Source: Dietzia psychralcaliphila (GTDB lineage: Bacteria > Actinomycetota > Actinomycetes > Mycobacteriales > Mycobacteriaceae). Taken from it: 64,000 nucleotides of DNA. The notes below the pieces were generated by a model. It searched no databases, was not told the origin of the DNA, and worked only from the letters and a program-made list of their open reading frames with translations. The translations under genes were made by a program, and so were the position numbers. The stretch spans positions 930,001 to 994,000 of the forward strand of contig NZ_CP015453.1 of assembly GCF_003096095.1 (NCBI RefSeq), in the 5' to 3' direction. Position 1 is the first letter of the stretch. The number at the start of each line of letters is the position of its first letter. Positions 20,399-30,106 of the stretch are shown here, in pieces.

Positions 20399-21788
20399 GC
20401 TCGACCAGCTCGTCGAGCGCGGCCTCGATCCCGCGGGCGATGACCGCGGGGTCCGGCACGAGGTGCTCGCACGAGATCACGCCGAGGTCCAGGTGGCCGT
20501 CGATCGACACGCTGGTCACCGACAGCCCCGCACCGTGGAGAAGCGGGCCGAAGGGGTGCATGTGCGTGATCCGTGCGCCGAGGAAGTAGAGCGGTTTCCG
20601 CGGCCCGGGCACAGTGGAGATGATCAGGTTGTAGATCACCGGGTGGACGTCGGCGAGTCTGAGTGATTCGTAGACCTGCATCCCCGCGTCGAGGAGCCAC
20701 CAGGGGCTCATCCGGCCCCAGTTGTCCAGCAGGGCCGGGCGGATACTCGCGGCCTGCCTCTTGGCCGTCTCCGCCGCGGCGCCTATCGTCCTGTACCGCT
20801 CGACCGGATCGGGCAGGTCCGTGGCGAGGGAGGCGAACATGGCCGAGACCTGGTTCGCGCCGCCGGTGGCCAGATCCTCGCGAGTGGACATGGGGACTAT
20901 CGCCACCATGGACGAGGTCGGAGGATCACCGTGGGCCTCGAGGTAGGACCGGACGGCGCCGCCTACGACGGTGAGCAGGACATCGTTGACCGTGCCGCCC
21001 AAGCGCGTGGTGACCAGCTTGACGGCCTCCAGATCGAGCGTCGCGGTGGCCACCGCGCGGTGCGGGGTCAGAGAGCGGTTGAACAGGGTCCGCGGCGCCG
21101 TGAACGGAGCGGGCATGGACTGCCCGTCATCCGTCCGGCCCCGGGCCCGCTTCATCGCCATCGGTACGGACAGCGTCTCCGGGAGTAGGCGGAGGAAGGC
21201 CAGGGGGCGGCCGATCAGGTCCCGGGCGCCCCCGGCGATGAGCTGGACGGTGTTGGCGCGGCCGACGTGGGTGCGCACGAGCTCGGGGTCCTGGGCGGGC
21301 GTGGAGGCGTCCGTCGCGGCGAGGGTGGCGAGCAGTTCGGCGCCCAGCATGCCGTCGATGAGCGCGTGGTGGACCCGGCAGAACGCGGTGACGGTGGGGG
21401 CGGCCGGGTCGCCCCGCTCGATGATCCACACCTGCCACAGCGGGTGGGCGCGGTCAAGCGGGGTGGAGGCGAGCCGCCCGCACGTGGCCAGCAGGTCGTC
21501 CTCGTCGTCGCCCGGTCCGAGCTCGATCCGGTGGACGTGATGTGCGATGTCGAAGTCGAAGTCCTCCACCCACGCCGGGTGTCCGAGGTTCAGACGCGAG
21601 TCGTGGATCTTGCGCCGGAACGGCGGAACGGCCTTGACCCGCCGGGCGAGTCCCGACCGGAGGCGCTCGAAGGAGTACCCCTCCCCGATGGTGGAGACGT
21701 CGAGGTGGACCACACCGTTGATCACCATCATCTGTTCGTCGGTCTCGAGGTACAGGAAGCTGGCGTCGAGGCCACTCATCCTCTCCAT
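20370..21788 (-). CDS. Wax ester synthase / diacylglycerol acyltransferase (WS/DGAT)
   Basis: Membrane-associated O-acyltransferase that uses acyl-CoA to make triacylglycerol or wax esters for storage lipid. The 472-residue protein starts MERMSGLDASFLYLET, the family opening. It has the catalytic HHxxxDG motif as HHALIDG near residues 134-140. The second conserved region is around GGTVNDVLLTVVGGAVR, and NLIISTVPGPRKPLYFLGA lies near the end. ATG 21788 has AAGGGA upstream; the longer frame is rejected. Storage-lipid synthesis fits a Mycobacteriales host. It is convergent with choD. Confidence 0.92.
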   Translation of the reverse strand: MERMSGLDASFLYLETDEQMMVINGVVHLDVSTIGEGYSFERLRSGLARRVKAVPPFRRKIHDSRLNLGHPAWVEDFDFDIAHHVHRIELGPGDDEDDLLATCGRLASTPLDRAHPLWQVWIIERGDPAAPTVTAFCRVHHALIDGMLGAELLATLAATDASTPAQDPELVRTHVGRANTVQLIAGGARDLIGRPLAFLRLLPETLSVPMAMKRARGRTDDGQSMPAPFTAPRTLFNRSLTPHRAVATATLDLEAVKLVTTRLGGTVNDVLLTVVGGAVRSYLEAHGDPPTSSMVAIVPMSTREDLATGGANQVSAMFASLATDLPDPVERYRTIGAAAETAKRQAASIRPALLDNWGRMSPWWLLDAGMQVYESLRLADVHPVIYNLIISTVPGPRKPLYFLGARITHMHPFGPLLHGAGLSVTSVSIDGHLDLGVISCEHLVPDPAVIARGIEAALDELVELTRERERPR

Positions 21789-21902
21789 CGGTGTCCCTTC
21801 CCGTCGGTGGTCTCGGCCGAGGAGGCCCCGGTCGGGATGTGGTCCATTGTGAACACCTCGGTGGGCGGACGTGGCCGAGTTCGGCAGAGAGGCCACGGGG
21901 CC

Positions 21903-21908
21903 TAGACT
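21903..21908 (+). promoter_or_regulatory. -10 element for leaderless guaA
   Basis: TAGACT ends six bases before the GTG start at 21915, with no ribosome binding site between. The 126-base gap to the divergent acyltransferase gene holds this promoter. Confidence 0.6.
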
Positions 21909-21914
21909 CTGGTC

Positions 21915-23541
<1,627 letters not shown>

Positions 23542-23633
23542 TCGACCCCGGCTCTGACAGATCCGCCCCCGTCGATGAACTCCAGTCGTCGCCGAAGCGC
23601 ACGCGAGAGGTCATCGACGGAGGCGGCTCCGGG

Positions 23634-23671
23634 CGATGGGGTCAGCGTCGGACGATGGGCTCAGCGTCGGA
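23634..23671 (-). repeat. 19-bp tandem duplication spanning a stop codon
   Basis: Units 23634-23652 and 23653-23671 differ at one base. On the minus strand each contains TCCGACGCTGA. The upstream copy supplies the last two arginine codons and the stop of the Gly-Tyr-rich membrane protein; the downstream copy repeats them. Confidence 0.8.
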
Positions 23672-24134
23672 TGACCATCGCCAGCCCGACCAGGACCAGC
23701 AGTACCAGTGACGCGGTGATCACCACGGTCGTCGTGATCACCGGTGCGCCCAGGATCGCCCACACGGCGACTCCCAGCGAGAGCAGTCCGGCCACCGCGA
23801 GCACCGGCGATCCGGAACGCTCGCGCCGCGCCACCGTGTCGGTGGCGGGCTCGGGCTCGTAGGCGACCCCGTACCCGGTAGAGACCCCGTACCCGGAGGG
23901 CATCCCGTACCCGGAGGCGGTCCCGTACCCGGGGGCAACGCCGTACCCGAACCCCTGCGGGTCGGTGAAGCCGGTTCCGTAGGGGAGCGGGTCGTGGAGC
24001 GGCTGGTCGGGACGGGTGGTGGTGTCGGCGTGCAGGTCGTGGCTGGTCATCTCATCGCTCCCGGTGGGTTGCGGGCCGGTGTGGCCGGTGTGGTCATTGT
24101 GATCGGTGTGGTCGTCGTCGGATCGGCGGCTCAT
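23661..24134 (-). CDS. Small membrane protein with Gly-Tyr-Gly repeats
   Basis: A 157-residue protein. The N-terminus is His/Asp/Thr-rich, a repeat of five Gly-Tyr-Gly-x-x-x or Gly-Phe-Gly motifs lies at about residues 60-90, and two transmembrane helices lie near 109-128 and 131-153. Its ATG overlaps the stop of the PspC protein as ATGA, so the two are coupled. Function is unknown; the context suggests envelope stress. The stop codon lies in a 19-base tandem duplication. Confidence 0.75.
   Translation of the reverse strand: MSRRSDDDHTDHNDHTGHTGPQPTGSDEMTSHDLHADTTTRPDQPLHDPLPYGTGFTDPQGFGYGVAPGYGTASGYGMPSGYGVSTGYGVAYEPEPATDTVARRERSGSPVLAVAGLLSLGVAVWAILGAPVITTTVVITASLVLLVLVGLAMVIRR
23869..23958 (-). 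repeat. Five 18-bp coding repeats (Gly-Tyr-Gly motif)
   Basis: Five units of 18 bases, each starting CCGTACCCG on the plus strand, encode Gly-Tyr-Gly (or Gly-Phe-Gly) plus three variable residues. They are imperfect after the shared nine bases and keep frame. Confidence 0.8.
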
Positions 24135-25360
24135 CGTGTCACCGTGACCGATCCGACGCCGGTCGCGACGTCCAGGCTCAGGACGGGTCCGCCCGGTTCC
24201 CGGACGGGGAGATCCGGACAGTCCACCGATCCGAGGTCGGCGCGACAGTTCAGGTCCACCTCGAGGTCCGGGGGGAGTATCACCCGCACCTCGCCCATGT
24301 CGCTGGCGACGCTGTAGTCGCGGTCCCGGTCCAACTCCAGCCCGCGCATGTCCACGGTCAGGCTGCCGATCTCGTGGGCCACGGGGGTGCCGAGCTGGAC
24401 GGGGTCGGTGATCTCCACGAACTGGTCACCGGTGCCCTCCCAGCCGCCCTCGGGGACCTGGACCAGTGAGGCGAGGAGCACGAACCCGGCGAGCGGACCG
24501 GCCACCACCAGTAGTCCGTGGCCCCTGCGGGTGACCGCACCGATGAGCAGCCCACCGGCCACCACGGCGAGCGCGATCGCGGCGATCCTCGTGGAGTCGA
24601 GCCAGGTCAACCCGCCCAGCGTGGACAATCCCGCGGACACGGCCACCGCGATGAGGGCAAGGCCCAGGGTGACCTTGGTCAAGCGGGACCGGGACCTGGG
24701 GCCGGACGGCTGGGGTGCGGGTGCGGGTGCGGGGATGGTCCCGGGGTCGGGCAGGTCCCAGGCGAACGGCGCGGCACCGAGGGGGTCCCACGAGGGCGGC
24801 ACCGGCGGGCCGTACGGGGCCCCGGGGCCGGAGCCGGGCTCCTGCGATGCCCCGGCGGAACGGGTGGTGCCGGCCCGCGGCGACGGGGGCCGCACGGCGG
24901 ACACCTCGGACCACCCGGTGGGTGGCACGGGGGTGCGGCGGTGGAGTCCGTACCAGCCGGCGAGCATCGCGACGGCCATGAGGAACCCGGCCCCCACCAC
25001 GAGGCTGTCCCCGGAACCGCCGAAGGTGGGGGCGCTGAGGAGGACGACGACGACGAGGATCACCGCCGTGACCTTGGAGCCGGAGGCCCGGCCCTTCCCG
25101 ATCAGTGCCTCCCCCTTGGACGCCTCGTCACCGGCGGAGCGCAGGAGGAGCCACAGCAGTGCGTACAGGAACACCCCGGCCCCGCCCCAGAGGGCGGCGA
25201 TCACGAAGGCGATGCGGAAGAGGACGGGGTCTACCCCGTAGCGACGGCCGAAGCCGCCACAGACGCCGGCGATCTTGGCGTCGTCCGGGGTCCGGACGGG
25301 TCGGGTCCGCCACAGGGAGCGGAGCTCTGATGGGACGTCGGTGGTGCTCGTGCTGGACAT
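24131..25360 (-). CDS. PspC-domain membrane protein with C-terminal toastrack-like domain
   Basis: A 409-residue protein. An N-terminal PspC domain (about residues 18-75, with AGVCGGFGRRYGVDPVLFRIAFV) is followed by one or two membrane segments, a Pro-rich linker (about 150-210) and further hydrophobic segments. A C-terminal beta-rich domain (about 330-409, with IGSLTVDMRGLEL and LNCRADLGSVDC) resembles LiaF/DUF4097 toastrack folds. Such proteins sense or respond to cell-envelope stress. ATG 25360 starts the PspC domain; the longer open frame crosses the divergent mscS gene's leader. It is likely regulated with the PspC kinase and regulator 1.1 kb away. Confidence 0.82.
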   Translation of the reverse strand: MSSTSTTDVPSELRSLWRTRPVRTPDDAKIAGVCGGFGRRYGVDPVLFRIAFVIAALWGGAGVFLYALLWLLLRSAGDEASKGEALIGKGRASGSKVTAVILVVVVLLSAPTFGGSGDSLVVGAGFLMAVAMLAGWYGLHRRTPVPPTGWSEVSAVRPPSPRAGTTRSAGASQEPGSGPGAPYGPPVPPSWDPLGAAPFAWDLPDPGTIPAPAPAPQPSGPRSRSRLTKVTLGLALIAVAVSAGLSTLGGLTWLDSTRIAAIALAVVAGGLLIGAVTRRGHGLLVVAGPLAGFVLLASLVQVPEGGWEGTGDQFVEITDPVQLGTPVAHEIGSLTVDMRGLELDRDRDYSVASDMGEVRVILPPDLEVDLNCRADLGSVDCPDLPVREPGGPVLSLDVATGVGSVTVTR

Positions 25361-25450
25361 GACTCCATCGTGGTGGGCGGCCCGTGTTTCCACATCGGGG
25401 GCCGACCCTGATATTCGACCCTGAGAGCACCGGGCAGGGATGATGGCGGC

Positions 25451-26470
25451 ATGGTCGACACCGTCGTGGGATTCCTGAGCTCCGACGAACCGCTGCGGCT
25501 CTTCGGTGTGACGATGGTCGGCGTCAGCGGTCGTACCGTCCTCAAGGTGCTCCTCAGCGCGCTGCTGCTGGTGGTGCTCTCGCTGTTCAACTCGGTGTCG
25601 CGGACGGTGATGCGGACTGTCACCGGTCCCGCGGGGTCCGCGTCCAGGTTCTGGACCAAACAAGGGCTGCAGCTCCTCACCGCGGTCGCGGCCGTGCTGG
25701 GGCTCTTCTCCATCTGGGTGACACCGGGCACCGACCTGACCGTGGGTATCGGGCTCGTCACCGCGGGGCTGGCCTTCGCGCTGCAGAAGGTCATCGCGAG
25801 CCTCGCGGGGTACTTCGTCATCCTCCGGGGCAGGGTCTTCGCCGTCGGTGACCGGATCGCCGTCGGCGAGGTGCGTGGTGACGTGATGTCCCTGGGCTTC
25901 CTTCGGACGACCGTCATGGAGATGGGGGCCCCGTCATCCATGACCGGGTCGGAGACCGGGAACTGGGTACCGAGCCGCCAGTTCACCGGACGGGTGGTGA
26001 CGGTGTCCAACGGTGTGATCTTCGACAAGGCCGTCTTCAACTACACCCGCGGCTTCCCCTTCCTCTGGGAGGAGATCTCGGTCAACCTCCCGTTCGACGT
26101 GGATCTGCGCGCCGTGGACGAGTTGTTCCACACGTGCGCCGACCGGCACACGCGCCAGCTGAGCGACGAGGCGATGACGAGCATGCAACGGATGAGCCGC
26201 GTCTACGCGGTCGACGTGCGCGAGTTCGGACCTCAGGTCTTCGTGTCCCTGCAGGAGGACTGGATCCTCGTGACCGTCCGCTTCGTCGTCGGCAGTCACG
26301 GTGCGCGGGCGGTCAAGGACGCCATCTCCCGCGACCTGGTAGCCGGGATGACGGAGTTCGGGATCACTCCGGCAAGCGTGGTCTACGACATTCGGGCGGT
26401 CGGCGGGACCGCTCCCGGCAGGGACGAACCGGGGGATGTCCCCGATACCTCTCGGGGCCGCGATCTGTGA
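25451..26470 (+). CDS. MscS-family small-conductance mechanosensitive channel
   Basis: A 339-residue channel protein with three predicted transmembrane segments (about 27-45, 72-92, 98-120). The third is the glycine/alanine-rich pore helix ending in FALQKVIASLAGYFVILRGRVFAVGDRI, the MscS hallmark, followed by the beta domain with VSNGVIFDKAVFNYTR. It would open under membrane tension to release solutes. Start: ATG with GCAGGGA about 11 bases upstream. It sits between the two PspC-domain genes, fitting an envelope-stress group. Confidence 0.87.
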   Translation: MVDTVVGFLSSDEPLRLFGVTMVGVSGRTVLKVLLSALLLVVLSLFNSVSRTVMRTVTGPAGSASRFWTKQGLQLLTAVAAVLGLFSIWVTPGTDLTVGIGLVTAGLAFALQKVIASLAGYFVILRGRVFAVGDRIAVGEVRGDVMSLGFLRTTVMEMGAPSSMTGSETGNWVPSRQFTGRVVTVSNGVIFDKAVFNYTRGFPFLWEEISVNLPFDVDLRAVDELFHTCADRHTRQLSDEAMTSMQRMSRVYAVDVREFGPQVFVSLQEDWILVTVRFVVGSHGARAVKDAISRDLVAGMTEFGITPASVVYDIRAVGGTAPGRDEPGDVPDTSRGRDL

Positions 26471-26472
26471 CC

Positions 26473-27744
26473 ATGGCGGGTATGAGTGAGAACGCGATCG
26501 ATCCGGTGTCGGCCGCCGCGCCGCGCCCGCCGGTCGCCCCGGTGTCGCGCCCTCCCGCCGTGCAGCCGGCGGGGTTCCGGTGGTACCCGTCCCTGACCCG
26601 GATCTCCGACGGGTCCGTGGTCGCCGGCGTGTGCGCGGGGCTCTCCGCCCATCTCGGGGTGCGTGTCACCTATGTGCGACTGGCGATGGTGCTGCTCGCC
26701 ACCCTGTCCGGCGCAGGCGTGCTGTTCTACGCCGCGCTGTGGGCGCTGACCCCGTCGGCACGGGTGCAGGTCGGATCCGCCCCGACGGACGCGAGGGAGC
26801 GGCGACGTGGCATGGCCCTCGCGGCCGTGGCACTGGTGGGGTCGGTGCTGTCGATCATGGTGACCACCGCGACGGGGTTGCACGTGATCGTGCCCGTCCT
26901 GATCGTGGCCCTGGGAGCCGGTCTGGTCTGGCAGCAGTACGACGGCGGGGGACGGGTGGCGCCCAGGTCCGTCTTCGATTGGGCCAGGGTCACCGCCGGT
27001 GCGACCCTCGTCGTCGTCGGACTCGCCGTCGTCGTCCTGGGCCAGGTCGAGTTCGCCGCCCTCCGGTCGTCGATTCTCGCTGTGCTGGCGACCCTCGTGG
27101 GTGTGGTGCTGCTCAGCGTCCCCGTGGGGCTGCGGCTGTGGCGGTCACTGGAGGAGGAACGCTCCGCCCGCATCCGCGAGGCAGAGCGCAGCGACATCGC
27201 CTCGCACCTTCACGATTCCGTCCTGCAGACGCTGGCGTTGATCCAGAAGCGCTCCGACGACCCCGGCCAGGTGGCGCGGCTGGCCCGCCGGCAGGAGCGC
27301 GAGCTGCGGCAGTGGCTCTTCGGGGCCGGGGCGCGGATGTCCTCCGGCGCCACCACCTTCGCCGGGGCCGTCGAGGTGATCGTCGGGGACGTCGAGGACG
27401 CCTACGGGCTGCGCGTGGACCAGGTGGTGGTGGGTGGCGACGGCCCGGTGGGCGACGCCGAGGAGGCAGTCCTGGGTGCCGTCCGCGAGGCCCTGGTCAA
27501 CGCGGCCAAGCACGCCGGCGTCGACACCGCCGACGTGTTCGTGGAGAACGACGGCCTGGTCCTCAGCGCCTTCGTCCGTGACCGCGGTTGCGGCTTCGAC
27601 CCCGACGAGGTCGACGGTGATCGCCACGGGCTGTCCCAGTCCATCCGGCACCGCGTGGAGAGCCGGGGCGGCAGCGTGACGGTGCGCAGTACCCTCGGTC
27701 GCGGGACGGAGATCGGGATCGAGATGCCGCTGGAGGGCGAATGA
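26473..27744 (+). CDS. Sensor histidine kinase with N-terminal PspC domain
   Basis: A 423-residue membrane kinase. PspC domain at about residues 40-95 (VAGVCAGLSAHLGVRVTYVRLAMV), then transmembrane segments at about 115-160 and 178-220. The HisKA_3-like segment SHLHDSVLQTLALI has the phosphorylated His near residue 247. The HATPase domain ends GRGTEIGIEMPLEGE and includes NAAKHAG (N-box) and DRGCGFDP (G1). ATG 26473 lies two bases after the mscS stop; ATG 26482 is an alternative and neither has a good ribosome binding site. It overlaps the regulator gene by ATGA. Confidence 0.88.
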   Translation: MAGMSENAIDPVSAAAPRPPVAPVSRPPAVQPAGFRWYPSLTRISDGSVVAGVCAGLSAHLGVRVTYVRLAMVLLATLSGAGVLFYAALWALTPSARVQVGSAPTDARERRRGMALAAVALVGSVLSIMVTTATGLHVIVPVLIVALGAGLVWQQYDGGGRVAPRSVFDWARVTAGATLVVVGLAVVVLGQVEFAALRSSILAVLATLVGVVLLSVPVGLRLWRSLEEERSARIREAERSDIASHLHDSVLQTLALIQKRSDDPGQVARLARRQERELRQWLFGAGARMSSGATTFAGAVEVIVGDVEDAYGLRVDQVVVGGDGPVGDAEEAVLGAVREALVNAAKHAGVDTADVFVENDGLVLSAFVRDRGCGFDPDEVDGDRHGLSQSIRHRVESRGGSVTVRSTLGRGTEIGIEMPLEGE

Positions 27745-28601
27745 CCGACGAGCAGGAGAGCAGCGTCAGGATGTGCAGGGTCTTCCTCGTCGACGACCAC
27801 GCGGTGTTCCGCAGCGGAGTCCGGGCGGAGCTCGCCGGACAGGCCGGGATCGAGGTGGTCGGCGAGGCGGGATCGGTGGCCGAGGCCGTCGCCGGCATCG
27901 GGCGGGTGCGGCCCGACGTGGTCCTGCTCGACGTGCACATGCCCGATGGTGGCGGGGTGGCCGTGCTCCGCTCGGTGTTGGGTTCCGTCGCCGGTGGACC
28001 GGCCGCTGTCGGTGGACCGGCCACTGTCGGTGGCCCGGCCGTTGCCGGTGGCCCGGCCGTTGCCGGTGGCCCGGCCGTTGCCGGTGGCCCAGCCGCTCCG
28101 GGCGGCACCGGCACCGCGACCGATGACGTCACCGCGACCGCCACCGATGACGCAGCCGCCACCGGGCCCACCTTCCTCGCGCTGAGTGTCTCGGACGCCG
28201 CGGAGGACGTGATCGCCGTGATCCGCGGCGGGGCGCGCGGTTACGTCACCAAGACCATCTCCGGTGGGGAGCTGGCCGACGCCGTGCGCCGCGTGGCCGA
28301 TGGGGACGCGGTGTTCTCCCCGCGCCTCGCCGGGTTCGTCCTGGACGCGTTCGCCCGCGCCTCGCCCGGGCCGGTGGAGCGGGGTGAGCCCGTCCACGAC
28401 CCCGAGGTCGACTCCCTCACGCCGCGGGAGAAGGAGGTGCTGCGGTTGCTGGCCCGCGGCTACACCTACAAGGAGATCGCCGAGAAGCTGTTCATCTCGG
28501 TCAAGACCGTGGAGACGCACGCCTCCAACGTGCTGCGCAAGACCCAGCAGTCCAACCGGCACGCGCTCACCCGGTGGGCGCAGTCCCGTCACCTGGACTG
28601 A
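27741..28601 (+). CDS. LuxR/NarL-family response regulator with a repeat insertion in its receiver domain
   Basis: Partner of the PspC kinase. The receiver starts VFLVDDHAVFRSG and the phosphoacceptor is Asp64 in LLDVHMPDGGG. The beta4 strand FLALSVSD and the KT of YVTKTISGG follow. Between helix 3 and beta4 an insertion of about 55 residues (about 83-140) contains six Gly-Gly-Pro-Ala hexapeptides and then a Thr/Ala/Asp-rich stretch; ordinary NarL receivers have only a few residues here. The LuxR helix-turn-helix (LTPREKEVLRLLARGYTYKEIAEKL...) lies at about 220-270. Its job is probably activation of the PspC/envelope-stress genes. Confidence 0.88.
   Translation: MTDEQESSVRMCRVFLVDDHAVFRSGVRAELAGQAGIEVVGEAGSVAEAVAGIGRVRPDVVLLDVHMPDGGGVAVLRSVLGSVAGGPAAVGGPATVGGPAVAGGPAVAGGPAVAGGPAAPGGTGTATDDVTATATDDAAATGPTFLALSVSDAAEDVIAVIRGGARGYVTKTISGGELADAVRRVADGDAVFSPRLAGFVLDAFARASPGPVERGEPVHDPEVDSLTPREKEVLRLLARGYTYKEIAEKLFISVKTVETHASNVLRKTQQSNRHALTRWAQSRHLD
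27993..28100 (+). repeat. Six 18-bp tandem repeats inside the receiver domain
   Basis: Units start at 27993, 28011, 28029, 28047, 28065 and 28083. The middle three are identical (GGTGGCCCGGCCGTTGCC), the outer ones differ at one to several bases. Being a multiple of three, copy-number change would keep frame. Confidence 0.9.
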
Positions 28602-28611
28602 CGCGCGGCCC

Positions 28612-28690
28612 CCCCGGCGCGCTCGGCGCGCTCGCACCCCGGCGCGCTCGGCGCGCTCGCACCCCGGCGTACCCCGGCGCACCCCGGCGA
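28612..28690 (+). repeat. Two exact 25-bp repeats plus 10-bp repeats after the response-regulator gene
   Basis: Bases 28612-28636 and 28637-28661 are identical and built on GGCGCGCTC. They are followed by three shorter CCCCGGCG-type units (28662-28690). The array starts ten bases after the stop codon. The remaining bases to 28815 show no gene. Confidence 0.85.
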
Positions 28691-28815
28691 AAGGTCACCT
28701 CTGATCACATTTTCCCAGGGGCGGGTTCAGGTGGCCGGGCACATTTGTGACCCCTCGCCGAGGCAGCTGATCCGCTGGGGGCGCGGTCCCGCCACGAGGA
28801 CTGGTGCTGGGCCGC

Positions 28816-28821
28816 TACCGT
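28816..28821 (+). promoter_or_regulatory. -10 element for the leaderless SGNH hydrolase gene
   Basis: TACCGT ends six bases before the GTG at 28828, with no ribosome binding site. Confidence 0.5.
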
Positions 28822-28827
28822 GGCGTC

Positions 28828-29445
28828 GTGAGCGAACCGCGCGACCTCCCCGTCTGCATCATCGGTGACTCGTTCGTGGCAGGCTACGGCGACGAGACCG
28901 GCCGCGGCTGGACCGCGCACCTGGTCGAGGATGGTGCCCGGGCCGGTCTGCGTCTCCACACCGCGGTCGCCGGGATCGGTGGTGACACCTCCGAGATGAT
29001 CCTGGCCCGCTGGGACGAGGTCGACCGCAGGCGGGCCGCGTTCCCGACCACGGCGGTGATCGCGGAGTTCGGGGTCAACGACGTCATGGAGCACGAGGGT
29101 GCCCTGCGCGTGGACGAGGCTGGCACGGTCTCGGCACTGTGCGGGATCATCGACCGGGCGCCCGTGGGGCGGTTGCTGATCGTGGGGCCGCCTCCGGTGG
29201 TGTGGGGCGATGTCAACGCGCGGATCACCGCCCGGGCCGCGGCCATGGCCGCGGTGTGCGACGAGGCCGGGGTGCCGTTCGTACCGACCTTCGATTCCCT
29301 GCGGCCCGGCGGGGCCTGGATGCGAGAGGTCGCCGCCGGCGACGGCGCACACCCCGGCCCCGCGGGATACGAGGAGTTCGCACAGGTGGTCTCCGGTCCG
29401 GTGCTCGAGTGGCTGCGCTCCCTGCCGGACGTCGAGCCCGGTTAG
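28828..29445 (+). CDS. SGNH/GDSL-family esterase or lipase
   Basis: A 205-residue SGNH hydrolase. Block I is IIGDSFVAGYG with nucleophile Ser15, block II lies near VAGIGGDTSE (Gly), block III is EFGVNDV (Asn), and block V is AGDGAHPGPAGY (Asp-x-x-His). There is no signal peptide, so it is probably cytosolic. GTG 28828 is chosen because it immediately precedes the conserved core and has a -10 six bases upstream; an upstream ATG at 28804 would add eight residues. Substrate unknown. The stop overlaps that of the convergent DUF6157 gene. Confidence 0.87.
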   Translation: MSEPRDLPVCIIGDSFVAGYGDETGRGWTAHLVEDGARAGLRLHTAVAGIGGDTSEMILARWDEVDRRRAAFPTTAVIAEFGVNDVMEHEGALRVDEAGTVSALCGIIDRAPVGRLLIVGPPPVVWGDVNARITARAAAMAAVCDEAGVPFVPTFDSLRPGGAWMREVAAGDGAHPGPAGYEEFAQVVSGPVLEWLRSLPDVEPG

Positions 29446-29843
29446 CGGGAGCTCTTCATCGCGGACCTGACGGTCACCGTCGGGTCGGACTCGAGTTCGG
29501 TCACACGGTCGGAGCCCATGCGCAGCAGCGCGATCCGCCCGCCGGAGTCGAAGTGCAGCGCCCAGCCGTACGTCTTGGCCAACGGGGAGGTGCGCAGGCA
29601 GGGCTGCCCCTTGGAGAAGAACCGTTCGCGTTCGGCCGCACGGTCTGCGTCCCCGATGCCCTTGCGTACGCAGTGCACGTCGAAGATCAGGTCATCGCTG
29701 GTCCACGTGTAGTCCGCACCCGAGAGCCTCTCGTACTGCAACTCGGCGATCGAGCGTTTCCCGGTCGGCGGTTCCGTGGCTGACTCCGCCCTGGTGTCGG
29801 GTGCGGGAAGGATCAGCGTGTCGGTGTAGTCGGTGCTGTGCAT
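29442..29843 (-). CDS. DUF6157 family protein
   Basis: A 133-residue soluble protein starting MHSTDYTDTLILPAPD, with conserved segments SIAELQYE, YTWTSDDLIFDVHCVR and KTYGWALHFD. These match the DUF6157 family as I know it. Function is unknown. The ATG has GGAG about nine bases upstream. It is convergent with the SGNH hydrolase; the two stops overlap by four bases. Confidence 0.8.
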   Translation of the reverse strand: MHSTDYTDTLILPAPDTRAESATEPPTGKRSIAELQYERLSGADYTWTSDDLIFDVHCVRKGIGDADRAAERERFFSKGQPCLRTSPLAKTYGWALHFDSGGRIALLRMGSDRVTELESDPTVTVRSAMKSSR

Positions 29844-29913
29844 GGCCGTTTCTCCAGTTCCTGTAGTGGATCAGGCGGTGGCGTCCGTCGCCGCCGGGGC
29901 CTGCGGTGTCCGG

Positions 29914-29919
29914 TAATCT
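29914..29919 (+). promoter_or_regulatory. Likely -10 element for the 47-residue protein gene
   Basis: TAATCT lies about 42 bases before the ATG at 29962. With a strong GGAGG at 29950-29954 this gene appears to have a normal leader. Confidence 0.45.
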
Positions 29920-29961
29920 GAGTATCGCCGCACGCCCCGTACGGCCGCAGGAGGTTGAATC

Positions 29962-30105
29962 ATGACGAGTCCGCAGAACCCCGACCGCACCGGCGAGCAT
30001 TCCGAGGAGCCCGCGGATCAGGCCAGGTACGAGCACGACGACGCTATCGCTGACGAGTGGGGCGACGAGTCCTTCCCGGCCAGCGATCCTCCCGGGGCCC
30101 TCTGA
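29962..30105 (+). CDS. 47-residue acidic protein with DESFPASDPPG motif
   Basis: A short gene with a strong ribosome binding site (AGGAGG, eight bases before the ATG). The product is hydrophilic and acidic. It ends in DEWGDESFPASDPPGAL, a C-terminal motif I recognise from many short actinobacterial and proteobacterial proteins of unknown function. There is no membrane segment or cysteine. It is convergent with ldh, with one base between the stops. Function unknown; the strong initiation signal and conserved motif argue it is real. Confidence 0.75.
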   Translation: MTSPQNPDRTGEHSEEPADQARYEHDDAIADEWGDESFPASDPPGAL

Positions 30106-30106
30106 C

